A stretch of DNA of 8,789 bases from Natrialbaceae archaeon (lineage in GTDB: Archaea; Halobacteriota; Halobacteria; Halobacteriales; Natrialbaceae), in the NCBI GenBank assembly GCA_003552325.1, contig PUKM01000282.1, positions 1 to 8,789 on the forward strand, in the 5' to 3' direction. Positions 1 to 6,905 of this stretch are shown one piece after another; position 1 is the stretch's first letter, and the number at the start of each line of letters is the position of its first letter. A model generated the notes under the pieces. That model ran no database searches. It was not told the DNA's origin and was given only the letters and a program-made list of their open reading frames with translations. The translations under genes were made by a program, and so were the position numbers.

Positions 1-192
1 ACCGCGGGTATCAGAGTGACGGTCAACGGTGTCGAGATGAGTCAGACGACGACGTACCTTCGAGACCAGGAAACCGTCCCCGTCGGTGTCTTCGGCGCAA
101 AGGCTGACGACCTCGAGTACACCATCAGTGTCGTGTTCCCCGAGCAGCCACTCCTGCCCACAGTCGTCTCACGGACAGTCGACGTCGTCTAA
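1..192 (+). CDS. C-terminal part of an unrecognised protein
   Basis: The frame is open from the left edge to a TAA at 190-192 and gives 63 residues. The piece is rich in Val and Thr, has a few Asp and Glu, and alternates hydrophobic and polar residues as beta strands do (for example ITVRVTVNG-like stretches near the start and TISVVFPEQ later). It contains no membrane segment and no motif I recognise. The beta-rich, Thr-rich composition would suit an exported or cell-surface domain, but that is inference from composition only. The gene starts outside the window, so length, signal peptide and function cannot be judged. It converges on the small ribbon-helix-helix gene that follows. Confidence 0.7.
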   Translation, partial: TAGIRVTVNGVEMSQTTTYLRDQETVPVGVFGAKADDLEYTISVVFPEQPLLPTVVSRTVDVV

Positions 193-221
193 CGCGGCGT
201 CACGTCCGGACGAGTGAACAT

Positions 222-248
222 CGCGGCGCCGGTGCCGCGTGTGGACAC
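222..248. terminator. paired hairpins between convergent genes
   Basis: Bases 222-239 form a perfect 6-bp inverted repeat, CGCGGC and GCCGCG, around a 6-base loop. The next bases (239-248) form a second small inverted repeat, GTGT-GG-ACAC. They lie between the stop codons of two convergent genes (192 and 258), where a two-sided transcription end is expected. There is no T-run behind them, so this is a structural suggestion and not a typical archaeal oligo-T terminator. Confidence 0.3.
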
Positions 249-257
249 GCGAGTGGA

Positions 258-434
258 CTACGGCTCGTCCTCGAGACGGTCGTGTCTCGCGTCGATTTCG
301 TCCAGCAGATCGAGTGTCTTCCGGATCGAGGCTCGAATCGCATCACTCCGGTTGACGAATTTTCCATCGTCCCCGACGTGTTCGTCGAGGTCGTCGAGCA
401 GTTCCTGTGGAATTTCGACGCTGATTTTCGGCAT
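258..434 (-). CDS. small ribbon-helix-helix (CopG/MetJ-Arc type) DNA-binding protein
   Basis: A 58-residue protein runs from ATG at 434-432 to TAG at 260-258. Residues 1-9 (MPKISVEIP) look like the DNA-contacting beta strand of the ribbon-helix-helix fold. They are followed by an amphipathic helix (QELLDDLDEHV) and the conserved turn and second helix FVNRSDAIRASIRKTL at about residues 26-41, with the usual N-R-S-[DE]-A-I-R signature. The tail is acidic. Proteins of this kind bind DNA as dimers and commonly repress transcription; haloarchaea have many of them with unknown targets. A TATA-like element 27 bases upstream of the ATG supports this start and a leaderless transcript. The gene stands alone, tail-to-tail with the upstream gene and in tandem downstream of tatCt on the same strand. 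Its target is unknown. Confidence 0.85.
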   Translation of the reverse strand: MPKISVEIPQELLDDLDEHVGDDGKFVNRSDAIRASIRKTLDLLDEIDARHDRLEDEP

Positions 435-456
435 ACGCGAGCGTTCGTCTGCACGG

Positions 457-465
457 CATATAAGG
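457..465 (-). promoter_or_regulatory. TATA-like promoter element of the ribbon-helix-helix gene
   Basis: On the minus strand this reads CCTTATATG, centred at about 461, some 27 bases before the ATG at 434. That spacing places transcription start at or next to the A of the start codon, as in haloarchaeal leaderless genes. It lies between this gene and the end of tatCt, so the small gene probably has its own promoter and does not rely on read-through. Confidence 0.6.
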
Positions 466-480
466 AATCGGACAGCTCGA

Positions 481-488
481 GAGAAAAG
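481..488 (-). terminator. possible oligo-T terminator after tatCt
   Basis: On the minus strand the bases just past the tatCt stop read CTTTTCTC. A short T-run directly after a stop codon is the usual simple archaeal termination signal. The run is only four Ts, so confidence is low. Confidence 0.3.
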
Positions 489-490
489 AC

Positions 491-2818
491 TCAGTCAGCC
501 GCTTCCGGTTCCGCCTCGGGACCTGGGTCGGTGCTGCCGCCACCACCGCCGAAGAACCGACCACCGCCGGTCAAGAGATAGAGGACGGCCAGGCCGAGCA
601 GGTACGTGAGCGCGAGCGGCAGGGCGATGAGAATCATGGTCAGGATACCTCGTGGACTGGCAAACGCCGCGAAGGTGAAGATTCCGACGACGACCGGCCG
701 CCATCGGGCGAGCATCGTTCGGTAACTCACGATGTTGCCAACGTGGAACATCGCCATCGTGACGATGATGTTGAACAGCAAGCCGATACCGACGGTCGTG
801 AAGATCACGAGCCAGAAGAAGCTCTTGATCCGGTAAGACACGATGACCTGGTTCGCGATGGCATCGGCTACCAGATACGAGATGACCGCAGGCGCAATCC
901 AGAAGAACCCGAGGTAGGTTCCGACGGCGAAGCCGAACGCAAGGACGCCACCCCACACGAGGAAGACGCGTTCGTCACCGCGGACCAGCCCCCGTTCGCG
1001 AGCCGCCGGCCACGCGTAGTACAGCAACAGCGGGAGCACGGCCACGATGCCTGCGAGCACGCTCACCTTGACCGCGAAGATCAGCACCTCGACCGGGTGG
1101 AGCGCGATGACGATATCGGTGTGCTCGAGCAAGCCCGCGGCGTCCATGCCGGTTTCGGCGTCGTTCTCGATGGCGATCGTATCGAGGACGTCCTGGGGCA
1201 CACGGTCGAGAAACAGCGTCAGTGTGTCTCCGACTCCGCCCTGGTAGAGCCAGAAGAACGTCCCGGCCATGACGACCATGAACAGCCCGACCAGGCGGAA
1301 CATCTTCGAGGTGAGGCTGTTGAAGATGAACACCAGGTCGTAGGCGTAGCCGCCAATGTCGTCTTCGGTGGTTTCGTCCTCGGTGAACGGGTCGAGCATC
1401 CCGGCGGCCGTACTCGAGAGGAGGCCGCCCTCGTCGTCGGCGTCAACGTCTCCGTCCGCCTCCGTCCCAGCGCTGTCATCACCCTCACCGTCGGCGTCCG
1501 TTTCGGGTTCGGGCTCGGCGTTCAGGGTATCGAACCGATCCAAAATGGCCTGTGCTTTCTCTTTCTCGTCCTCGTACATCGCCTTCCGGGCTTCCTCGAG
1601 CGCTTCGTCCTCACTCATCTTGGTGAAGACCTGTGGCGGGGCTTGCCAGATGGCATCGGCCTCGAGTACCTGGAGGTCGATTTCGGAGGGGTCTGTCGCC
1701 GTCCGTAGCGCCGACTCACGCGGGTACACCGGGCTCTGGAGGACTTTGAACGTATAGAGGATCAAGACCCCGAACGCGAGCACGAACGCGAGCAACAGTC
1801 CAGAGGCGGCCGCCCCGAGGATGCCGTAGGTTTCAGGGAGGGTTTCGACCAGCGAACCACCGCCAGGCTGGAGCCACGCGGGCAACGAGGGGTAAACCTC
1901 ATCCTCGAGGTACTGAAACCCGCCGTAGCTGATCGCGGTGGCGAAGAGTGCAGCGAGTGCAAAGACGGCGACACCGAACTGACCGATGCGCTTTTTGACG
2001 AGGGCCGCACCGCCGTCGAGTTCAGCCGCCCCTCGTCGCCGAATGTTGGTGACGAGTTTGGCGAGGCCAAGACTGAACACGTAGAGAACGACCATGGGCG
2101 TCGCCCACATGACCAGGGTGAACGGGTCCGGCGGCGAAAAGAGCGCCCCAAAGACGGTGATGCCGACGATGGCGTGTCGCCACTTCTCACGGAAGGTCTC
2201 ATACGGGACGATTTCGGTGTACGAGAGGGCGCTCATGAACAGCGGTAACTGCGCGGCTAACCCGAACGAGAGGGTCAACAGGGCGATGAACTCGGTGAAC
2301 TCGGTGATCCCGAAACTGGGCTTGATCCCCATATTGACGGCGTTGGCCGCCAGGAAGTCGAACGCGTAGGGGAAGAAAATCGTGTAGGCATAAAAGAGCC
2401 CGATCCAGAACAGCACCACCGAGAGCATCCCGAACATGAACAGGTAGGTGCGCGAGAGCGGAACGACGCTCTGGACGCCGCGCTCGCGGAGTTTTTGTCG
2501 CGAGAGATACAACAGCGCCGGGATGGCGATCAGGATACCGATGATCATCCCGATTTTCGCCTGTAACAGGATGACCTCGAACGGCGTCCGCGTAATGATG
2601 TCCGTCTGATCGGCGACGTGCGCCGCCATCTCGGCTTTTGCCGTCGCCTCGAGGAAGTCCCAGACCCAGAGTCGAAGCACGTAGAATGTGCCAAGAAAGC
2701 CGATGACGAAGACGATAAAGACCTTCTGGAGGTTGGCCTGAGCACTCGAGAACATCGCCCCGAGTGTGTCACGGCCCGCGTTAATGGTCTGAGCGGTGTC
2801 CTCGTCGATGGCACTCAT
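491..2818 (-). CDS. tatC: TatCt: twin-arginine translocase subunit with two fused TatC domains
   Basis: A 775-residue membrane protein with two TatC-like halves. Half one spans about residues 15-260, with six hydrophobic segments near 33-52, 84-106, 121-155, 171-200, 213-229 and 233-254, and includes the TatC-like motif FSPPDP at 227-232. Two extra hydrophobic segments follow (about 279-299 and 331-358). Then comes an acidic cytoplasmic-type linker (about 360-490) with a charged helical stretch at 398-430. Half two has six segments between 507 and 750, and the protein ends in a Gly-rich, acidic tail. Fourteen segments in total match the haloarchaeal TatCt (TatC2) architecture. TatC recognises twin-arginine signals and forms the membrane receptor; in Haloferax volcanii both TatC forms are reported essential. 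ATG at 2818 is preferred over an in-frame ATG at 2866 because a TATA-like element at 2835-2844 would give a near-leaderless transcript and would fall inside the longer reading frame. The gene is divergent from tatCo. Confidence 0.93.
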   Translation of the reverse strand: MSAIDEDTAQTINAGRDTLGAMFSSAQANLQKVFIVFVIGFLGTFYVLRLWVWDFLEATAKAEMAAHVADQTDIITRTPFEVILLQAKIGMIIGILIAIPALLYLSRQKLRERGVQSVVPLSRTYLFMFGMLSVVLFWIGLFYAYTIFFPYAFDFLAANAVNMGIKPSFGITEFTEFIALLTLSFGLAAQLPLFMSALSYTEIVPYETFREKWRHAIVGITVFGALFSPPDPFTLVMWATPMVVLYVFSLGLAKLVTNIRRRGAAELDGGAALVKKRIGQFGVAVFALAALFATAISYGGFQYLEDEVYPSLPAWLQPGGGSLVETLPETYGILGAAASGLLLAFVLAFGVLILYTFKVLQSPVYPRESALRTATDPSEIDLQVLEADAIWQAPPQVFTKMSEDEALEEARKAMYEDEKEKAQAILDRFDTLNAEPEPETDADGEGDDSAGTEADGDVDADDEGGLLSSTAAGMLDPFTEDETTEDDIGGYAYDLVFIFNSLTSKMFRLVGLFMVVMAGTFFWLYQGGVGDTLTLFLDRVPQDVLDTIAIENDAETGMDAAGLLEHTDIVIALHPVEVLIFAVKVSVLAGIVAVLPLLLYYAWPAARERGLVRGDERVFLVWGGVLAFGFAVGTYLGFFWIAPAVISYLVADAIANQVIVSYRIKSFFWLVIFTTVGIGLLFNIIVTMAMFHVGNIVSYRTMLARWRPVVVGIFTFAAFASPRGILTMILIALPLALTYLLGLAVLYLLTGGGRFFGGGGGSTDPGPEAEPEAAD

Positions 2819-2834
2819 TGAGTGTGCCACTGTA

Positions 2835-2844
2835 GCTTTTATCC
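2835..2844 (-). promoter_or_regulatory. TATA-like promoter element of tatCt
   Basis: On the minus strand this reads GGATAAAAGC, centred about 22 bases before the ATG at 2818. The distance fits a leaderless or nearly leaderless transcript and decides the choice of start codon. Confidence 0.5.
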
Positions 2845-2885
2845 AGTTATCAACCTTTCGAGTCAATCAGTAGCTGGCGACGGGT

Positions 2886-2899
2886 AGCAACCGGTTACT
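2886..2899. promoter_or_regulatory. symmetric element between the tatCt and tatCo promoters
   Basis: AGCAACCGGTTACT has an 8-bp perfect palindromic core (AACCGGTT, 2889-2896) and matching outer AG/CT, with one mismatched pair between. It sits about 50 bases from the tatCt TATA-like element and about 43 bases from that of tatCo, close to the middle of the shared region. It could be a binding site acting on both genes. No protein partner is indicated. Confidence 0.3.
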
Positions 2900-2929
2900 C
2901 CGACTGCTGGCACAACACGTAAGAAAAAG

Positions 2930-2939
2930 GCCTATAACC
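2930..2939 (+). promoter_or_regulatory. TATA-like promoter element of tatCo
   Basis: GCCTATAACC is centred near 2935, about 29 bases before the ATG at 2964, which fits a leaderless transcript. GGCCTAT occurs twice here (2929-2935 and 2943-2949) with a 14-base period. The second copy runs into CTATCTATATC, so an alternative TATA element is possible, and CTATC (2946-2950) can pair with GATAG (2959-2963) just before the start codon. Confidence 0.5.
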
Positions 2940-2963
2940 AGCGGCCTATCTATATCCCGATAG

Positions 2964-4457
2964 ATGCGGGACGAGCCGGAGTCGGGTGTGGAGAGCGACG
3001 AGGGTAACGAGCCACAGGACCCGCCCTCGAGCGAGCCGAGCGATGTGCCCGAAGCCGACGACGGCTCAGAGGCGGTTGCGGAGGGGAGAGAGGACGACGA
3101 GGAGACGGTAGCGAATGAGTCCACTGGGTCGGCGGAGACGGCTGCAGTGGCCGACGAAGACCCAGCCAGTGATGACGACGCGGACGGAAACAGCGCTGGA
3201 AGAGACGTCACGGACGGAGGCGACGCTGGCGGGGACGACGAGACCGACGCAGATACCCAGACCGGAGAAGACGGCGACGGAGGGGCCGACGGCGGGCTCA
3301 CAAAAACGAGTGACGACGACTCCTCGGACGCCGACCACTTCGAAGACGTCCCACTCGGAGATCGCCCCGCGTTTGGGCCGAAGCCACCGCGTGAGCACCC
3401 CTCACCGACAGGTGAAAGAGCAGACTCGAGCGAGGACGATGAGACAGCGCCGACTGACGACGAGGACGGTCAGGAAGTGGATGACGATGCGGACGCTCGA
3501 GGAGCCGGTGAGGACGGTGACGACGCAGAGAGCGAAGAGACGGACGACGAAGGCGAAGATGAAGCCGACGAAGACGAAAATGAAACGACGGAACCGGACG
3601 ACGAAGACGGCGTAAACGCCACCGAAACCGCTACCCCCGAGGCCAAAACCGACGGGCACGGTCACCCTGACTCGAGCCAGGAGAAACAGGAGCCTACCTA
3701 TCCGGATCCGGACGAAGACGTCGGCGGCATCTCGACACCGCCGGACGACGAGGAGATGCCACTGACCGATCACATCGAGGAGATGATCATGCGGCTGGCA
3801 GTGGTCTTACTGGTTGGCTCGGCGGCAACCGCGATTGCCCTCCTCGGCTCCTCACAAGGCATCACCGTCATCTGGGACAACGTCTTCCCCTCGGGTGTCG
3901 AGCAACCACCCCACGTGTACGGCCCCCTCGAGCTGTGGTTGACCCGGATCAAAGTCGCCGCCCTGGCAGGAATCATGGTGGCGATTCCCATGCTCGTCTA
4001 TCAGTGTTATCTGTTCATGCGACCGGGGTTGTACCCACACGAACGCAAGTACTACCTGGCAGCAGTGCCGACGAGCGTCGTCCTCGCGGGCATCGGGATG
4101 CTCTTTTCGTTCATTGTCGTCCTCCCGATTCTGTTCGAGTATTTCACATTCTACTCCGAGGGAAGCGCCGACATCGCCTACGCCCTCGGTGAGACGTTTA
4201 ACCTCATCATCACGTTGACCGGCTTCCTGGCGGTCGTCTTCCAGATTCCGCTGTTTGTCATCCTCGCGGTATTGATGGGCGTCACGACGCGTACGTGGCT
4301 TACCGAGAAACGCCTCTACTTCTGGGCGGCCTTCTTCGGCCTCTCGTTCATGTTCACCGTCGACCCGACGCTCATGGCCCCCATCATCGTCGGAATCGTC
4401 ATGATCATCCTCTTCGAGGGGACGCTCCTGTTGCTCAAGTGGGCCGGACAGGAATAA
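2964..4457 (+). CDS. tatC: TatCo: single-domain TatC with a long acidic N-terminal extension
   Basis: A 497-residue protein. Residues 265-497 are a complete six-segment TatC domain, with hydrophobic segments near 278-298, 328-350, 363-395, 408-440, 451-465 and 470-491. Features shared with E. coli TatC include the entry motif H270-x-x-E273 (E15 in E. coli), FMRPGLYPHE at 351-360, matching F94 to E103 of the twin-arginine binding site, and FTVDPT with D467, matching D211. The position equal to R17 is Ile275. Residues 1-264 are unusual for TatC in general: 102 of 264 are Asp or Glu, with no hydrophobic segment. A long cytoplasmic N-terminal region is known for haloarchaeal TatC1/TatCo, but its role is not. 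Two less acidic islands (about 124-146 and 241-262) stand out. ATG 2964 is chosen because the TATA-like element lies 29 bases upstream; the ATG at 3756 would give the bare TatC domain. Confidence 0.93.
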   Translation: MRDEPESGVESDEGNEPQDPPSSEPSDVPEADDGSEAVAEGREDDEETVANESTGSAETAAVADEDPASDDDADGNSAGRDVTDGGDAGGDDETDADTQTGEDGDGGADGGLTKTSDDDSSDADHFEDVPLGDRPAFGPKPPREHPSPTGERADSSEDDETAPTDDEDGQEVDDDADARGAGEDGDDAESEETDDEGEDEADEDENETTEPDDEDGVNATETATPEAKTDGHGHPDSSQEKQEPTYPDPDEDVGGISTPPDDEEMPLTDHIEEMIMRLAVVLLVGSAATAIALLGSSQGITVIWDNVFPSGVEQPPHVYGPLELWLTRIKVAALAGIMVAIPMLVYQCYLFMRPGLYPHERKYYLAAVPTSVVLAGIGMLFSFIVVLPILFEYFTFYSEGSADIAYALGETFNLIITLTGFLAVVFQIPLFVILAVLMGVTTRTWLTEKRLYFWAAFFGLSFMFTVDPTLMAPIIVGIVMIILFEGTLLLLKWAGQE

Positions 4458-4542
4458 CGACGGTCGCTCGAGGGAGTCGAGTTTCGGTACCGTTCACCCC
4501 GTCACCCGAGTGATACCTGGAATACGTACTGAACCTCCCCGT

Positions 4543-4701
4543 ATGATCGAGAAGCGTTTTGCCGTGGAGGCCCCTCTCACCGATACGTGAATCTGTGTAT
4601 GGATCGAAACGAGTCAGCAGTACGGAGTGGCACGCGTGGATGTGCAGACGCTCGATCCCAATCTGGAGTCCGGCATCGCCGCGGGTGATCGGTCGTGGTA
4701 G
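4543..4701 (+). other. coding-like small frame interrupted by TGA, leading into nasA
   Basis: From ATG 4543 the frame reads 15 codons (MIEKRFAVEAPLTDT), hits TGA at 4588-4590, then stays open for 36 more codons to TAG at 4699-4701, overlapping the nasA start by seven bases. The second part contains GTG codons at 4627 and 4636 and ends VDVQTLDPNLESGIAAGDRSW. Codon third positions are mostly G or C, and Asp and Glu are present, as in real genes here, but the frame is short. I recognise no family. It may be a leader peptide, a small protein starting at GTG 4627, a gene remnant with one nonsense change, or chance. nasA has no clear TATA element at leaderless distance, so its transcript probably starts inside or before this stretch. 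Confidence 0.25.
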
Positions 4702-6866
4702 ATCCCGTTCCCGTTCCGACGACGTGTTTGCGGTGTGCCGTCGGCTGTGGACTAGTCCAGTACGGGGCCGACGCGAGCGGCGGCCTCGAGCGCGTTACTG
4801 GCGATCGAGCACATCCAACGACACAGGGCATGGCGTGTCGTCGCGGACTTCGTGAGACGGCCGCACTGGAGGAAAACCGACTCACCGACCCACTGGTCCG
4901 TCGTGGCGACGAACTGGTGACCGTGACGTGGGCGGAAGCCCTCGAGCGCGCGACACGCGGCCTCGGAGCCGCACTCGAGCGCGACAGGGATGCCGTCGCC
5001 GTCCTCGGCAGTGGCCAGCAGACGAACGAAGCCGCCTACGCGCTTGGCAAACTCGCCCGCGGCGGGTTGAGAACCCGTTACTACGACGCCAACACCACGC
5101 TGTGTATGGCGAGTGCGGTGACGGCATACTACGATGCCTTCGGGAGCGATGCACCGCCGACGACGTACGACGATATCTCGAAGGCGGAAACACACATCAT
5201 CTGGGGAGCGAACCCCGCCGTCGCTCACCCCGTGGTGTTTCAGTGGATCCGACAGAGTGCAGCCGAGGACGGATCGACGCTCCTGGTCGTCGACCCGGTC
5301 GAAAGCGAGACCGCTGCGGTGGCCGATAACCACATCGCCCCAGCACCCGGCACAGACCTGGCGCTCGCTCGAGCCGTCCTCGCCCGGCTCTGTGAACGTG
5401 GGGAGTGTGACGGGGCGTTCATCGAGGCGAACACGTCCGGGTTCGAACGTCTACGGTCGAACCTCCCCGACGTCCAGGCGGCCGCGACGGCGGCAGACGT
5501 CTCTCTCGAGGCAGTCGACCAGTTAGCAGACGCCTTCCACCAACCGACGCTGGTGTACTGGGGGATGGGTATCAACCAGTCGGTCGCTGGCACAGCCGCC
5601 GCCGGGGCGTTGATCGACTGCTGTCTCGCGACGGGGAACCTCGAGCCCGGGTCGGGGCCGTTCTCACTCACGGGACAGGCGAATTCGATGGGGACGCGCG
5701 TCTGTTCGTCGAAGGGGACCTGGCCGGGTCACAGGCCGTTCGAGGACCCGACCCATCGGGAGGTGGTGGCAGAAACCTGGGGAATGTCGCCGAGTGACCT
5801 GCCCGAGGAGACCGGCCCAGGACCCGTGGGGATCCTCGAGGCCGTCGAGACCGACGTCGAGGCGGTTTACGCCGTCGCGACGAACCCCGCTGCCGGGATG
5901 CCCGACGCCTCGCGTGCTCGAGCGCGCCTCGAGGATGTCTTCCTCGTGGTGCAGGATGCGTTTCACAGCGAGACCGTCGCGTACGCCGACGTCGTCCTCC
6001 CCGCGGCGACGTGGGGTGAGTCGAACGGGACGGTGATGAACATGGAACGCACCGTTTCGCGGGTGCGCCCGGCGACGGCGCCTCCACCGGGAGTGAAGTC
6101 CGACCTCGAGATCATCGGCGAGATCGCAACCCAGATTGCCCCCGGCCTGTTCGACACGAACCCGACGCCCGAAGCGATGTTCGACGAGTTCGTCGGCCTG
6201 ACTGCGGGGACGCCGGCGGATTGTTCGGGACTCAGTTACGAGCGCCTGGACGCGGAGCTGGCCGTCCGCTGGCCGGCACCGGACGAACAGGCAGCTGGCG
6301 GCTATCGATACTACGAGGAGGCCAGTGACTCGAGTGAGGTCGAGAACTCCGACAGTGACTCGAGTGAGGGCCCGTCGTGGACCTTCCCCACCCCAACCGG
6401 AACCGCACGGTTCTCACAGGCAGTCTCGACGACTGCTGCCCTTCCGGAGCCGACTGACGACCGCTATCCGTTGACTCTCACGACGGCTCGTCAGCCGGAC
6501 TCGTACAACACGGGTGTCAGAGGTCGGGAAGCCACCGTTGTCGCCCGTGTCAATCCGGAAACCGTTCGGGCAGCGGTCGGCGAGCTACCCGAGCGGGCAA
6601 CCACCGAGACGGATGACGCAGACGAGACACCGCTACAGGCCCGGGTTCGCTCCCGGCGCGGAACCGTCGTGGTGCGACTCGAGAGTGAGACACACATCCC
6701 CGAGGGCGTCGTCTGGCTGCCGATTCACCATCCGGCGACGAACGAACTGACCGTGCCCGCCGTCGATCCACGGTCGAACGAACCGAACTACAAACAGTGT
6801 GCGGTGGCACTCGAGGGAGTCGATACGGCGGCTTCTGATGGGGCAACGGAATCGCCCCCGCGCTGA
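4695..6866 (+). CDS. nasA: assimilatory nitrate reductase, molybdopterin oxidoreductase family
   Basis: A 723-residue, complete MopB-type catalytic subunit. Cys11, Cys14, Cys18 and Cys48 form the N-terminal [4Fe-4S] motif (C-x2-C-x3-C-x29-C). TTLCMASAV at 134-142 carries Cys137, the molybdenum ligand expected in NapA/NasA-type nitrate reductases. GMGINQSV and the following PFSLTGQANSMGTR stretch are typical of the cofactor-binding region in nitrate reductases, and the C-terminal dinucleotide-binding domain starts near YPLTLTTARQPDSYNTG. The enzyme should reduce nitrate to nitrite with reduced ferredoxin as the likely donor. There is no twin-arginine signal, so it is cytoplasmic. The start is GTG 4695: an in-frame TGA at 4686 and Cys11 leave no room for another. 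An acidic Ser-rich insert near 545-560 holds a 17-base direct repeat. No nitrate transporter, nitrite reductase or cofactor gene is adjacent. Another member of the family, such as a formate dehydrogenase, is less likely given CMASAV. Confidence 0.82.
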   Translation: MVDPVPVPTTCLRCAVGCGLVQYGADASGGLERVTGDRAHPTTQGMACRRGLRETAALEENRLTDPLVRRGDELVTVTWAEALERATRGLGAALERDRDAVAVLGSGQQTNEAAYALGKLARGGLRTRYYDANTTLCMASAVTAYYDAFGSDAPPTTYDDISKAETHIIWGANPAVAHPVVFQWIRQSAAEDGSTLLVVDPVESETAAVADNHIAPAPGTDLALARAVLARLCERGECDGAFIEANTSGFERLRSNLPDVQAAATAADVSLEAVDQLADAFHQPTLVYWGMGINQSVAGTAAAGALIDCCLATGNLEPGSGPFSLTGQANSMGTRVCSSKGTWPGHRPFEDPTHREVVAETWGMSPSDLPEETGPGPVGILEAVETDVEAVYAVATNPAAGMPDASRARARLEDVFLVVQDAFHSETVAYADVVLPAATWGESNGTVMNMERTVSRVRPATAPPPGVKSDLEIIGEIATQIAPGLFDTNPTPEAMFDEFVGLTAGTPADCSGLSYERLDAELAVRWPAPDEQAAGGYRYYEEASDSSEVENSDSDSSEGPSWTFPTPTGTARFSQAVSTTAALPEPTDDRYPLTLTTARQPDSYNTGVRGREATVVARVNPETVRAAVGELPERATTETDDADETPLQARVRSRRGTVVVRLESETHIPEGVVWLPIHHPATNELTVPAVDPRSNEPNYKQCAVALEGVDTAASDGATESPPR
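6323..6369 (+). repeat. 17-bp direct repeat inside nasA
   Basis: CAGTGACTCGAGTGAGG occurs at 6323-6339 and again, identically, at 6353-6369. The 30-base period equals ten codons, so the reading frame is kept and the protein has two copies of S-D-S-S-E in an acidic loop. A tandem slip or duplication of a ten-codon unit is the simplest explanation. Confidence 0.85.
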
Positions 6867-6905
6867 GGCTACGATACCAGAGTCAATCACACAGCCAGGG
6901 ACCTC

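Noticed and set aside
743..1708. A 321-residue plus-strand frame inside tatCt
   Set aside because: It is antisense to a strongly conserved membrane protein. Its Asp, Arg and His-rich sequence is the expected by-product of GC-rich codons on the other strand.
2819..2866. Extended tatCt start at 2866
   Set aside because: The added 16 residues contain the TATA-like element and lie outside the sequence expected for the family.
3115..3615. Thr/Arg-rich plus-strand frame inside tatCo
   Set aside because: It is the shifted reading of the acidic repeats of the TatCo extension; its basic composition does not fit the organism.
4588..4590. TGA in the small frame read as selenocysteine
   Set aside because: Haloarchaea are not known to use selenocysteine, and no suitable insertion hairpin was seen downstream.
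4559..4855. A 98-residue frame overlapping the nasA start
   Set aside because: It is basic and Arg/Ser-rich, begins with TTG, and runs through the conserved Cys motif of nasA in another frame.
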